A DNA stretch of 64,000 nucleotides. It comes from APNM01 sp040361335. GTDB lineage: Bacteria > Pseudomonadota > Gammaproteobacteria > Nevskiales > Salinisphaeraceae. The notes beneath the pieces were generated by a model that saw nothing but the letters and a program-made list of their open reading frames with translations, searched no databases and was not told the DNA's origin. The first letter of the stretch is position 1, and each line of letters opens with the position of its first letter. The stretch is taken from assembly GCF_040361335.1 (NCBI RefSeq), contig NZ_APNM01000004.1, positions 124,001 to 188,000 of the forward strand, in the 5' to 3' direction. This document shows, one piece after another, positions 42,192-50,362 of the stretch. Position numbers and translations under genes: made by a program.

Positions 42192-43435
42192 TACGGTCGG
42201 TGGCCGATATCCCAGGTTCGTCCCTTGAGCAGCCAGTTCCAGTAGAACCAGGGCAGGAAGTCCTTCTTGAAATGCCACATGCTGCGCCGCTCGCGCGTCG
42301 GATCGAGCGGGAAGCTGGGAGTGACCTCGCCGCCGTAGCGGAATTCGGCCAGGAGCACGCGGCCCCGGGCGGTGGTCACCGGGCAGGCCCCGTAGCCATC
42401 GTAGGCCGCGGGCGCATCGTCGCCGTCGAGACCGGCCAGCAGATTGTCGCGCACCACCGGGATCTGGGAGCGCACCGCCGCCGCGGTCTTGGAATTGGGC
42501 GTCGAGCCGGCGTCGCCGAGCCCGAACACCTCCGGATACCGCGGATGCCGCAGGGTGCGGGGATCGACATCCACCCAACCGGCCTCGTTCGCGAAGGGGC
42601 TGCGCTTGATGACATCCGGCGCGCTCTGCGGCGGCGTGACATGCAGGAAATCGAACGCCTCCTCCACCTCGCGCGTGCCGCCCGCGTCGTCCGCGACCCG
42701 GAATCGGGCACGGCCGCGTTCGCCGTCCACCGCGATCAGGTTCTTGCGATAGCGCAAGCCGATGCCGTGGCGTTCGGCCACGGCCTGCAGCGGCGCCACG
42801 AAGGCCGGCACGGAGAACAGCGCCTCGCCGGCCGTGGCGAACTCGATATCCACCGCGTGCCGGCGACCGACGCGGCGCAGGTGGTCGGCGGCCAGGTAGG
42901 CGATCTTCTGCGGCGCGCCGGGGCACTTGATCGGCATGGGCGCCTGCGTGAACAGCGCCCGCCCGTGACGCAGATCGCGCAGGCAGTCCCAAGTGTAGGC
43001 CGCGGTCGCCGGATCGTAATTGCTCGCGACGCCGTTGCGCCCGAGCGTCTCGGGCAGACCCTCGACCGCGTCCCAGTCGAGCTGCAACCCGGGGCAGAGC
43101 ACCAGCCGGTCGTAACCGACGCGGCGCCCGTCGGCCAGGATCACCGCCCGGCTATCGGCGTCGAAGGACTCGGCGGCGGCCCGGATCCAGGTCACGCCGG
43201 GCGGGATCAGGTCGGCCTGGTCCCGCACCGTGCGTTCGAGCGGATAGCAGCCGCCGCCCACCAGGGTGAACGCCGGCTGGTACCAGTGCCGGTCAGACGG
43301 CTCGATCAGGGCGATGTCCAGGTCCGGCGCCCGCCGCCGCAGGGCGGCGCTGAACCCGATGCCGGCGGCGCCGCCGCCGACCACCACGACCCGGTGGTGC
43401 CGATCGTCAGGCGATTGCGTCATATCGTTATTCAT
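42188..43435 (-). CDS. Sulfide:quinone oxidoreductase, type II (SQOR-like)
   Basis: A 415-residue FAD protein of the SQR family. FAD motif VVVVGGGAAGIGFSAALRR near 16; redox cysteines in PMPIKCPGAPQKIAY (near 170) and GYGACPVTT (near 348), and an ending DPTRERRSMWHFKKDFLPWF that parallels mitochondrial-type SQOR. It oxidises sulfide at the membrane surface and reduces quinone. Alternative start ATG 43423 would remove four residues. A perfect FNR box is 69.5 bp upstream, and a short palindrome covers the start codon. Confidence 0.85.
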   Translation of the reverse strand: MNNDMTQSPDDRHHRVVVVGGGAAGIGFSAALRRRAPDLDIALIEPSDRHWYQPAFTLVGGGCYPLERTVRDQADLIPPGVTWIRAAAESFDADSRAVILADGRRVGYDRLVLCPGLQLDWDAVEGLPETLGRNGVASNYDPATAAYTWDCLRDLRHGRALFTQAPMPIKCPGAPQKIAYLAADHLRRVGRRHAVDIEFATAGEALFSVPAFVAPLQAVAERHGIGLRYRKNLIAVDGERGRARFRVADDAGGTREVEEAFDFLHVTPPQSAPDVIKRSPFANEAGWVDVDPRTLRHPRYPEVFGLGDAGSTPNSKTAAAVRSQIPVVRDNLLAGLDGDDAPAAYDGYGACPVTTARGRVLLAEFRYGGEVTPSFPLDPTRERRSMWHFKKDFLPWFYWNWLLKGRTWDIGHRPY

Positions 43436-43444
43436 TTAGTGAAT
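43430..43444. promoter_or_regulatory. Palindrome over the SQR start codon
   Basis: ATTCATTTAGTGAAT is a perfect 6+3+6 dyad (ATTCAT less one base, with ATTCA/TGAAT arms). It is AT-rich in a GC-rich context and could bind a sulfide-responsive ArsR-type repressor, whose sites contain ATTC/GAAT arms; this is a guess from the pattern. Confidence 0.4.
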
Positions 43445-43497
43445 ATAAAAGCATGTTAATGGAGCACAAGAGAATATAGATGCCCGCGCGGACATCC

Positions 43498-43511
43498 TTG
43501 ATCCAGATCAA
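43498..43511. promoter_or_regulatory. FNR/DNR box upstream of the type II SQR gene
   Basis: TTGATCCAGATCAA, perfect, 69.5 bp before the start. On the minus strand a -10-like TATATT (43478-43473) lies about 29 bp downstream of its centre. Confidence 0.85.
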
Positions 43512-43519
43512 CTCAGCTC

Positions 43520-44285
43520 AGAGGGTGCCTACAAGACGTAGCGAGCGAACGCAGACCATGGACCGGGGTAAGCGAAGCGTTCCCGGTATCCCCGGCGACT
43601 CGCCGGAAGCGTCTTGGCAAACGGCCATCCAGAAAATTAACCACAGAGGCGCACGGAGGCACACAGAGGGAAATGACTGTCGTCCCGGACGCCGCAAAGA
43701 AGCCTGCCCCGGACTCGATCCAGAGCCCCCTCAAAAACCTCTGCGCGCCTCCGTGCGCCTCTGTGGTTTCATACCCCGCCAACCAAAGCCCGTAGGCCGC
43801 GATAAGCGAAGCGTTCCCGGCATCCTCCTGTCGAAGAGCACGACGGCGGAAAGCGCCTCGGCAAACGGCCGGTAAGAACATGGACCACAGAGGCGCACAG
43901 AGGGTCACAGAGGAAACTGACTGTTGTCCCGGAAGCCCCGGCAGCGGCTATCCGGGCCCCAGGGCGACGTTCGTCAGGCCGGGGATGGTCCGGATGACGG
44001 ATCCGGCACGAAAGTCTGCCCCGGGCACGATCCAAGGCGCCCATCAAGAACCTCTGTGCGCCTCCGTGCGCCTCTGTGGTTTCAGCTCCGCCAACCAAAG
44101 CCTGTGAACCGGGATAAGCGGGCATCCCCCTGCCGAGGATCATGACGGTGGAAAGCGGCGCCTCGGCAAGCGGCCGGCAAGAACATGGACCACGGAGGCG
44201 CACAGAGGGAACGAAACCTCTGCACAACGTCACGAGCGAGGGCAGGTTGGTCGGCGCCGGAACGCAGGAAAACCGAGAACGTGGC
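43520..44285. repeat. Noncoding block of three tandem degenerate repeats
   Basis: About 770 bp without a gene. Inverted arms of the form CCACAGAGGCGCAC...AGAGG and CCTCTG..GCGCCTCTGTGG occur at 43641-43670/43738-43766 and 43885-43913/44051-44079; a third left arm at 44190-44209 is followed by a truncated right arm. Between units run GATAAGCGAAGCGTTCCCGG (near 43570 and 43800, degenerate near 44112) and CTCGGCAA(A/G)CGGCCGG. Units are roughly 250-300 bp. The start shares ACGTAGCGAGCGAA with the narG-narH insert. Confidence 0.75.
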
Positions 44286-44292
44286 GCCGGAC

Positions 44293-45576
44293 TCAGCCCC
44301 CGCCGACGCCGCGGGCGCGGGCCAGCTTCTCCGGGGCCATGAGGAAGGATTCGCCGGTGCCGAAGCGTTCGCGCGCGGCGCGTATCTCCTGGCGGGCGAT
44401 GGTACGCAGATGCACCTCGTCCGGGCCGTCGGCGATGCGCAGCACCCGGCCCAGGGTCCAGAAGGCCGCCAGCGGCGTGTCCGCGGACAGGCCCATGGCG
44501 CCGAACACCTGCATGGCGCGATTGACCACGCGGTTCTGGAGTTCGGGCACCACCGCCTTGATCATGGCGACTTCCTTGCGCGCCGCCTTGTTGCCACCGC
44601 GGTCGAGCAACCAGGCGGTCTTCATCACCAACAGCCGCGCCTGATCGATCTCGTTGCGGGAGCGGGCGATCCACTCGCTGACGTTGTCGTGCTCGTGCAG
44701 GTGCCGGCCGAAGGCCTTGCGCTCCAGGGCACGCTCGCAGGCCAACTCCAGCGCCACCTCGCACTGGCCGATGGTGCGCATGCAATGGTGCACCCGGCCG
44801 GGCCCCAGTCGGGCCTGGGCCAGCGCGAAGCCGGCGCCCTCCTCGCCCAGCAGGTTGGCGGCGGGCACGCGCACGTTGCGGAACACCATCTCGCAATGCC
44901 CCTCGACGGACTCGTGGTTCATCACCGGGATGTTGCGCACGACCTCGACGCCGGGCGTGTCCATCGGCACCAGGACCATGCTCTGGCGGCGGTGGCTCTC
45001 GGCGTCGGGGTCGGTCACGCCCATCACGATCGCGAGACGGCAGCGGGGATCGGCCGCCCCGGAGATGAACCACTTGCGGCCGTTGATCACGTAGTCATCG
45101 CCGTCACGGACGATGCCGGTGGCGATGTTGGTGGCGTCCGAGGAGGCGACGTCGGGCTCGGTCATGGCGAAGCAGGAGCGGATCTCGCCCGCCAGCAGCG
45201 GCTCCAGCCACCGCTCGCGCTGCTCGGGCGTCGCGAACAGGTGCAGCAACTCCATGTTGCCGGTATCGGGCGCGCTGCAGTTGAACACCTCGGAGGACCA
45301 GGGCACGCGGCCCATCATCTCGGCCAGGGGCGCATACTCGAAGTTGCTCAGGCGCGATCCCGGCTCGTCGTCCTTCAGGCCCGGCAGGAACAGGTTCCAC
45401 AGGCCCTCGTCCTTCGCCAGCGGCTTGAGCTCCTCGATCAGCGGCGGCGGCCGGTAGCCGGCCTCGACCTCGCGATGCCAGCGCGGCATCTCCGGCAGGA
45501 CATAATGGTCCATGAACGCCGTCAGGCGTTCCCGGTACTCGCGCATGCGCGGCGTCTCGTCGAAGAACGCGGTCAT
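44293..45576 (-). CDS. Acyl-CoA dehydrogenase (ACAD10/11-like)
   Basis: A 427-residue ACAD. The beta domain shows CFAMTEPDVASSDATNI (core AMTEPDVASSD, near 137) and GRKWFISGAADPRC; the C-terminal domain has QVFGAMGLSADTPLA and RIADGPDEVHLRTIARQEI (core ADGPDEVH, near 390), the signature of the ACAD10/11-like branch. Substrate unknown; these enzymes can act on hydroxylated or long-chain acyl-CoA. A strong FNR-type box is centred 63.5 bp before the start, tying it to anaerobic growth. Stands alone after the repeat block. Confidence 0.87.
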   Translation of the reverse strand: MTAFFDETPRMREYRERLTAFMDHYVLPEMPRWHREVEAGYRPPPLIEELKPLAKDEGLWNLFLPGLKDDEPGSRLSNFEYAPLAEMMGRVPWSSEVFNCSAPDTGNMELLHLFATPEQRERWLEPLLAGEIRSCFAMTEPDVASSDATNIATGIVRDGDDYVINGRKWFISGAADPRCRLAIVMGVTDPDAESHRRQSMVLVPMDTPGVEVVRNIPVMNHESVEGHCEMVFRNVRVPAANLLGEEGAGFALAQARLGPGRVHHCMRTIGQCEVALELACERALERKAFGRHLHEHDNVSEWIARSRNEIDQARLLVMKTAWLLDRGGNKAARKEVAMIKAVVPELQNRVVNRAMQVFGAMGLSADTPLAAFWTLGRVLRIADGPDEVHLRTIARQEIRAARERFGTGESFLMAPEKLARARGVGGG

Positions 45577-45632
45577 GAGTGCTCCACTGGAATATTCGGC
45601 CGCCAGCCTATGCCCGGCGCGGCATCGCGACC

Positions 45633-45646
45633 TTGACCTGGATCAA
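45633..45646. promoter_or_regulatory. FNR/DNR box upstream of the acyl-CoA dehydrogenase gene
   Basis: TTGACCTGGATCAA, centred 63.5 bp before ATG 45576 on the minus strand. Confidence 0.83.
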
Positions 45647-45682
45647 AACGTGTCGCCGCGGCGGCGCGCAACGAGCCCCCGA

Positions 45683-46273
45683 CTACGGCTCCTGCGTGGC
45701 CGTGGTCCAACGGCCGTCGGCGTCGCGGCGATAGAGCTGGCGCCCGCTGAGGCGGCGCCAACTGGAGACCCAGAATTCGATGCGCTCGGCGTCGAGCCGG
45801 TAGGCCACCCACTGCCGCGGACGCGGCACGCTCTCGAAATCGAATTGCCGCTTGACCTCCCGCACCTTGCGACGCACTTCCTCGGTGTCGCCCTGGGGCA
45901 GGTCCTGGCGCGAGACCCAGGCCGCCAGCGCGCTGTCGCGCGAGCGCTGGCGCCAATAACGGTCCGCCTCCGCCTCCGGCAACGGCGTCACGCCGCCTTC
46001 CAGGATCGCCTGCTCCTGCAATTGCGGCCAGAAGAAACACACCGCGGCATGCGGGTTGACCTCCAGGTCCCGGCCCTTGCCGCTGTTGCCGTTGACGAAG
46101 AATATCGGCTCGTGGTCGTCGGTGAACTGCAGGTAGACCATGCGCACGGCGGGCAGGCCGCGGTCCCCCGACGTCGCCAGCGCGCAGGCGTTGGCGTCCG
46201 GCTGGCCGCGATGATCGGCCTCGCGCATGCGGTCGCGCAGTTTCTCGATCGCCTCGTGGTAGCACTCATCCAT
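45683..46273 (-). CDS. Pyridoxamine 5'-phosphate oxidase-family flavoprotein
   Basis: A 196-residue FMN-binding split-barrel protein: DANACALATSGDRGLPAVRMV, then NSGKGRDLEVNPHAAVCFFW, and an ending EFWVSSWRRLSGRQLYRRD like PdxH (WQ-type tail). It may oxidise pyridoxine or pyridoxamine phosphate to PLP, but PdxH needs O2 and this gene sits in an FNR-controlled unit, so another F-MN or reductase role is possible. Start ATG 46273 overlaps the ppk2 stop by 8 bp. Third gene of the 47664-45683 operon. Confidence 0.75.
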   Translation of the reverse strand: MDECYHEAIEKLRDRMREADHRGQPDANACALATSGDRGLPAVRMVYLQFTDDHEPIFFVNGNSGKGRDLEVNPHAAVCFFWPQLQEQAILEGGVTPLPEAEADRYWRQRSRDSALAAWVSRQDLPQGDTEEVRRKVREVKRQFDFESVPRPRQWVAYRLDAERIEFWVSSWRRLSGRQLYRRDADGRWTTATQEP

Positions 46274-47183
46274 GGCGATGTCCCCTCTCGTCGGTGCCGG
46301 CCTCAAGATGGGCCTCGATCCGGGCCAACTCGGCGGCGCGCGCGCTGTCCGGCGACGGCCAGTCCAGCGCCAGCGCCTCCAACGCCGTGACCACCGCGTC
46401 CGCGGCGAGCAGGCGGGCGGTGCGCTTGTCGTCGCCCGGCAGCACATACCACGGCGCGGCCGGCGTCGCGGTGGCCCGGATGCAATCCGTGTAGGCCGCC
46501 TCGAAATCGTGCCAGCGGGCGGCATCCTCGCAGTCGGCCGCGGTCAGCTTCCACTGCTTGGCGCGGCTTTCCAGGCGCGCCGCCAGACGGCGCCGCTGCT
46601 GGGTCGCGGAGACGTGCGGCATCAGCTTCACCAACGCGATGCGATTGTTCGCGAGATAACGCTCGAAATCGCGAATATCGCGATAGTAGGCCGACCAGTA
46701 GCCGTCGTCCTCGGCTCCCGCCGGATCGTCGCCCCGCGCCGCCAGCCATTCCGGATGCACGCGCGCGCTCAGGGCGATCTCGTAGTAGGAACGGTTGAAC
46801 ACGCCGATCTCGCCGCGCACCGGCAACCGCCGCTGGTAGCGGCGCAGCCAGTCCTCGCGCAGCTCCGACGCATCCGGGCCGCGGAACGACCACACATGCA
46901 GGCCGGCCGGATCGATGCCGCCGAACACGCGCCGTATCAGGCCGTTCTTGCCGGCCGCGTCCATACCCTGCACCACGACCAGCAACGCATGCCCGCCGTC
47001 GGCGTAAAGCTTGCGCTGGAGGCGCCGCAAGCGCCGCCGGTACTGCCGCATGCGCGCGCGGTAATCGGCGCGGTCGGCGTAGGGCGCGGGCACCGCGGTC
47101 GGCAGGGCCGCGAGATCGGGCGAGTCGCCGCCCTCGATACGATGGACGACCGCCGACGTGTCCGCGCTGGCGCGTTCCGTCAT
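46266..47183 (-). CDS. PPK2-family polyphosphate kinase/phosphotransferase
   Basis: A 305-residue P-loop protein of the PPK2 family: Walker A in QGMDAAGKNGLIRRVFGG (near 80), then SFRGPDASELREDWLRRYQ and EIGVFNRSYYEIA, and the lid region with KLMPHVSATQQRRRL. It transfers phosphate between polyphosphate and nucleotides, either making ATP/GTP from polyphosphate or the reverse; subclass not determined. ATG 47183 chosen since conservation begins shortly after. It lies 34 bp after the helical-protein gene and overlaps the next gene. Likely energy reserve use when respiration is limited. Confidence 0.85.
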   Translation of the reverse strand: MTERASADTSAVVHRIEGGDSPDLAALPTAVPAPYADRADYRARMRQYRRRLRRLQRKLYADGGHALLVVVQGMDAAGKNGLIRRVFGGIDPAGLHVWSFRGPDASELREDWLRRYQRRLPVRGEIGVFNRSYYEIALSARVHPEWLAARGDDPAGAEDDGYWSAYYRDIRDFERYLANNRIALVKLMPHVSATQQRRRLAARLESRAKQWKLTAADCEDAARWHDFEAAYTDCIRATATPAAPWYVLPGDDKRTARLLAADAVVTALEALALDWPSPDSARAAELARIEAHLEAGTDERGHRHG

Positions 47184-47217
47184 CGCTGTCCGGCTCCTCG
47201 ATATGAACGTATCCCCA

Positions 47218-47664
47218 TCATTCCAGGGACTGCCGCAGCCGGCTAGCCTCGGCTCCCAGGCCGAGCAGTTCGCGGCGATGGATCGCGAACAACTCGGCCA
47301 GCAGCGCGGGCTCGTGCACGGGCGGCGAGGCCACGGCATGCAACAGGGTCTCGATCGCCTTCTCGAGCCGGGTCGCCTTCGCGATCACGGCATCGACATC
47401 GAGCCGTTCGCCGGTAACGGGCGGCACCTCCGGCGGGGCGGGCACCGGTCGCGGCACGCGCGCTCCGGGATCGACGCGGCCCGCCAGCACCGCGACCTCC
47501 CCCGCGAGCTGATCCTCGCGCTTGGCCAGGCACTCCAGCAGGCAGTGCGCCAGCGTACTGTCGGCGTGCCCCGCCATCTCGCGGTAGGCCGCAGCAGCCC
47601 GCCGATGGGTTTCGGCCAGTCCGGTGGCGATATCCCGCAGACGGCATGCTTCCCGATTGGTCAT
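47218..47664 (-). CDS. Helical protein of unknown function
   Basis: A 148-residue, nearly all-helical protein with heptad-like leucines and alanines (TREA..RLRDIATGLAETHRRAA, then LLECLAKREDQLAGEVAVLAG, and a final helix to RLRQSLE) separated by a proline-rich linker near 70-85. It may be a four-helix bundle; I recognise no family. First gene of the operon with ppk2 and the PdxH-like gene. The FNR-type box at 47721-47734 is centred exactly 63.5 bp before ATG 47664. Confidence 0.7.
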   Translation of the reverse strand: MTNREACRLRDIATGLAETHRRAAAAYREMAGHADSTLAHCLLECLAKREDQLAGEVAVLAGRVDPGARVPRPVPAPPEVPPVTGERLDVDAVIAKATRLEKAIETLLHAVASPPVHEPALLAELFAIHRRELLGLGAEASRLRQSLE

Positions 47665-47720
47665 CGAACGCGATCCTGTTGGGTTTGCGGGCAGTCTCGC
47701 GCGTCTCCCCGCGACCGGCC

Positions 47721-47734
47721 TTGATGCAGGTCAG
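47721..47734. promoter_or_regulatory. FNR/DNR-like box for the minus-strand ppk2 operon
   Basis: TTGATGCAGGTCAG, with one mismatch at the last base, centred 63.5 bp before ATG 47664. Confidence 0.62.
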
Positions 47735-47745
47735 ATTCTCGGAAT

Positions 47746-47759
47746 TTGATCCATATCAA
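47746..47759. promoter_or_regulatory. FNR/DNR box for the plus-strand GAF-MgtC genes
   Basis: TTGATCCATATCAA, perfect, centred 62.5 bp before ATG 47815. Paired with the preceding box at 25-bp centre spacing in a divergent promoter region. Confidence 0.86.
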
Positions 47760-47814
47760 TGCAGTCGGGCATGTCGCGGGTTTCAGTAGGCGGGAGGACG
47801 CAAGGAGAGCCATC

Positions 47815-48246
47815 ATGTTCACCATCCCCATGCACGCGCTGCCCTATCCCGCCGTCCTGCATCGCACCGATGGCCCGCAGAGCACGGTTTCCAGGGTGCG
47901 CGAGATGCGCCTGGCCACACCGCTCGACCGGCTCGCGCAATGGATTGCACGCGAGTTCGACGTCGCGCTGGTCGAGGTAGTGGACGAACGCCGCGGCCAG
48001 AGCGTGATCACCGGCCGGTGCGCCGCGGGCGATCCACCGGCAGCGGCCTACGCCCTGCCGTGGTCGGTGTCGGCCGCCATCCCCGGCGCCGACGGGCCGG
48101 TCGGCCGCTTGGTGCTGCGCGAGCGCGGCGGTCGCGCCTGGCAGGAGGCGGACCGGAACCGCCTGGAGAGCGCGGCCCGGCTCGTCGGCCGCCTGCTCGC
48201 CGACGCCCCGGCACCCCCGAACGGCCCCACGGCGCTCGCAAGCTGA
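47815..48246 (+). CDS. GAF-like small protein
   Basis: A 143-residue protein whose middle (LDRLAQWIAREFDVALVEVV, then WSVSAAIPGADGPVGRLVLR and RLESAARLVGRLLAD) reads like a compact GAF domain, with no attached output domain. ATG 47815 follows AAGGAGAG. It could be a redox or small-ligand sensor, but no ligand residues stand out. It lies 27 bp before an MgtC/DUF4010 transporter-like gene and has a perfect FNR box upstream. Confidence 0.6.
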   Translation: MFTIPMHALPYPAVLHRTDGPQSTVSRVREMRLATPLDRLAQWIAREFDVALVEVVDERRGQSVITGRCAAGDPPAAAYALPWSVSAAIPGADGPVGRLVLRERGGRAWQEADRNRLESAARLVGRLLADAPAPPNGPTALAS

Positions 48247-48273
48247 CCGGAGCTGCGGCACCATGCCGCCGTG

Positions 48274-49536
48274 ATGGATAGCACGACGGCGTTGACGGAC
48301 CTCTGGGCACTGGGCATCGCCCTGGCCCTGGGCCTGCTCGTGGGCCTGGAACGGGGCTGGCACGAACGCGAGGCCGCCGAGGGCCGGCGCATCGCCGGCA
48401 TCCGCACGTTCGCGCTTATCGGCCTCCTGGGCGGGCTGGCGCAGATGCTCGGGCGCAGCGCCGGCCCCGCGACACTGCCGGTGGCGTTCGCGGCACTGGC
48501 CGCGATCCTGCTGGTGGCGCACGCCCTGGAATCGCTGCGCGACCGCGATGCCGGCATCACCACGCTGGTCGCGGCCCTGCTCACCTTCCTGCTGGGCGCG
48601 CTCGCCGTCGCCGGACATGCCGAGGTCGCGACCGCCGCGGCGGTGGTATCCGGTCTGATACTGGGCTCCAAGCCGCGCCTGCACGCGGCCCTGCAGCGCA
48701 TATCGGAGGACGAGCTGCGGGCGGTGTTCAAGCTGCTCCTGATCTCGCTGGTGGCACTGCCGCTGATCCCGGATCGCGGCTACGGCCCCGGCGGCGTTCT
48801 CAATCCCTACGAGATCTGGTGGCTGGTGGTCCTGATCGCGGCCCTGTCCTCCACCGGCTACTTCGCCATGCGCCTGGCCGGCCCCGGCCGCGGCCTGATG
48901 CTCACCGCGGCCCTGGGCGGTCTTGCCTCGTCCACCGCGCTGACGCTCAGTTTCGCCCGTCTGCACCGGCGGGCGGCCGGTCTGCACGCGCCGCTCAGCG
49001 CCGGCATCCTGCTCGCCTGCGCGATGATGTTCCCGCGCATCTGGGTGGAGACGGCGCTGGTGCGCCCGTCGCTGACCCCGGCGCTGACCGCGCCCCTGGT
49101 CGTCATGGCGGCGGTCGCGGCGGCGGCGCTGCTGTGGCGCCGCCCGGGCCGGAGCGACAGCCCCGGCGATGTCGCGCGGACCCTCGCCAACCCGTTCGAG
49201 TTGCGCACCGCGCTTCAGTTCGGCGTGCTCCTGGCCGGCGTCATGCTGCTCAGCCATTACGGCCGGATCCATTTCGGCGACGAAGGGGTGTATCTGGTGG
49301 CGGCGATCGCGGCCCTGAGCGATGTCGACGCCATCACGCTGGCGCTGGCACGGGCCGCCGGCGGCGACCTGGACGCCGAGGTGGCCCGGCGCGCCATCGT
49401 GCTTTCGGCCGCGGTGAACACCCTGACCAAGGGCGTGATCGCGGCCGCGATCGGCGGCCCGCGGATGTGGCGCTCGACCGCCCTGCCCCTGGCGCTGGCC
49501 GGCGCGGCGGGTATCGCCACGACCTATTTGATCTGA
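48274..49536 (+). CDS. MgtC/SapB-DUF4010 membrane protein
   Basis: A 420-residue protein with an N-terminal MgtC/SapB domain (LALGLLVGLERGWHEREAAEG and GIRTFALIGLLGGL) followed by a DUF4010 domain with about eight further helices (GLASSTALTLSFARLH, AAIAALSDVDAITLALAR). Members are associated with Mg2+ or acid tolerance, but no transport activity is settled. GTG 48271 immediately before ATG 48274 is an alternative start. Likely in an operon with the GAF-like gene. Confidence 0.85.
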   Translation: MDSTTALTDLWALGIALALGLLVGLERGWHEREAAEGRRIAGIRTFALIGLLGGLAQMLGRSAGPATLPVAFAALAAILLVAHALESLRDRDAGITTLVAALLTFLLGALAVAGHAEVATAAAVVSGLILGSKPRLHAALQRISEDELRAVFKLLLISLVALPLIPDRGYGPGGVLNPYEIWWLVVLIAALSSTGYFAMRLAGPGRGLMLTAALGGLASSTALTLSFARLHRRAAGLHAPLSAGILLACAMMFPRIWVETALVRPSLTPALTAPLVVMAAVAAAALLWRRPGRSDSPGDVARTLANPFELRTALQFGVLLAGVMLLSHYGRIHFGDEGVYLVAAIAALSDVDAITLALARAAGGDLDAEVARRAIVLSAAVNTLTKGVIAAAIGGPRMWRSTALPLALAGAAGIATTYLI

Positions 49537-49633
49537 CACCGGTCCGTTTGTCCCGACGTCGGCCGGGGTGGCGCGACCGACGGCGGGCGGGGCAGAATAT
49601 TCCGATAACGGAAGTCCGGACCCACCTCACGTC

Positions 49634-50275
49634 ATGGCAACCTCTTCGCAACAGGGCGACGATGCCGGCATCGTCCACGTGGTGGACGATGACGAGGCGG
49701 TACGCGAATCGTTGATGCTGCTGTTCAAGTCGATCTCCCTGGAGGCACGCGCCTACCCCAACGCCCTGAGCTTCCTGGACGATTTGCAGCCCGGCCGGCC
49801 GGGCTGCCTGGTATGCGACGTACGCATGCCGGGCATGAGCGGCCTCCAGCTCCAGGAGCGCCTGACCGAGCTGGGCAGCGACATCCCGATCGTATTCATC
49901 AGCGGCCACGGCGACGTGCCGATGGCGGTCTCGGCCATGCGCGAGGGAGCCGTGGACTTCCTGCAGAAGCCCTTCAACGAGGATCTGCTGCTGCAGCGGG
50001 TCCAGGAAGCCCTGGACACGCATCGTCACCGCTGTGCCGGCAACCGCCGGCGCGACGAGATCCGGGAACGTCACGAGTCGCTCACCGAGCGCGAGCGGGA
50101 AATCATGGGCTATCTGATCGAAGGTACCGCCAACAAGGTGATCGCGATCGAACTCGGGATCAGTCCGCGCACGGTCGAGCTGCACCGGTCGCGCGTGCTG
50201 GCCAAGATGGAGGCACGCACCCTCACCGATCTGCTGCGGCTGGCCGAGGAAGGCGATCTGACGCAGGCGTCATAG
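49634..50275 (+). CDS. FixJ/NarL-type response regulator
   Basis: A 213-residue two-domain regulator: receiver domain (residues about 12-125) with acidic pocket VVDDDE, phosphoacceptor Asp62 in CLVCDVRMPGMSG and Lys110 in FLQKPF, followed by a LuxR-type HTH (LTEREREIMGYLIEGTANKV and SPRTVELHRSRVLAKM). Architecture and linker match FixJ/TtrR-type regulators. No histidine kinase is encoded near it. ATG 49634 was chosen over an upstream in-frame start at 49568 because the receiver begins soon after. Confidence 0.88.
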   Translation: MATSSQQGDDAGIVHVVDDDEAVRESLMLLFKSISLEARAYPNALSFLDDLQPGRPGCLVCDVRMPGMSGLQLQERLTELGSDIPIVFISGHGDVPMAVSAMREGAVDFLQKPFNEDLLLQRVQEALDTHRHRCAGNRRRDEIRERHESLTEREREIMGYLIEGTANKVIAIELGISPRTVELHRSRVLAKMEARTLTDLLRLAEEGDLTQAS

Positions 50276-50362
50276 ACCGGCGATCCGTAAGTAGATTTGC
50301 GTATTCCGGCCGCGATCGTCCGGCCGTAACATGGCCGCGAAGATCGGTTTCCCGGAGCGACA

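Noticed and set aside
43520..44285. CRISPR array
   Set aside because: Repeats are long, few, degenerate and inverted, not short direct repeats with regular spacers; no cas genes nearby.
47218..47664. Ferritin-like or bacterioferritin identity for the helical protein
   Set aside because: No E-x-x-H metal-binding pairs in the right helices; kept as unknown.
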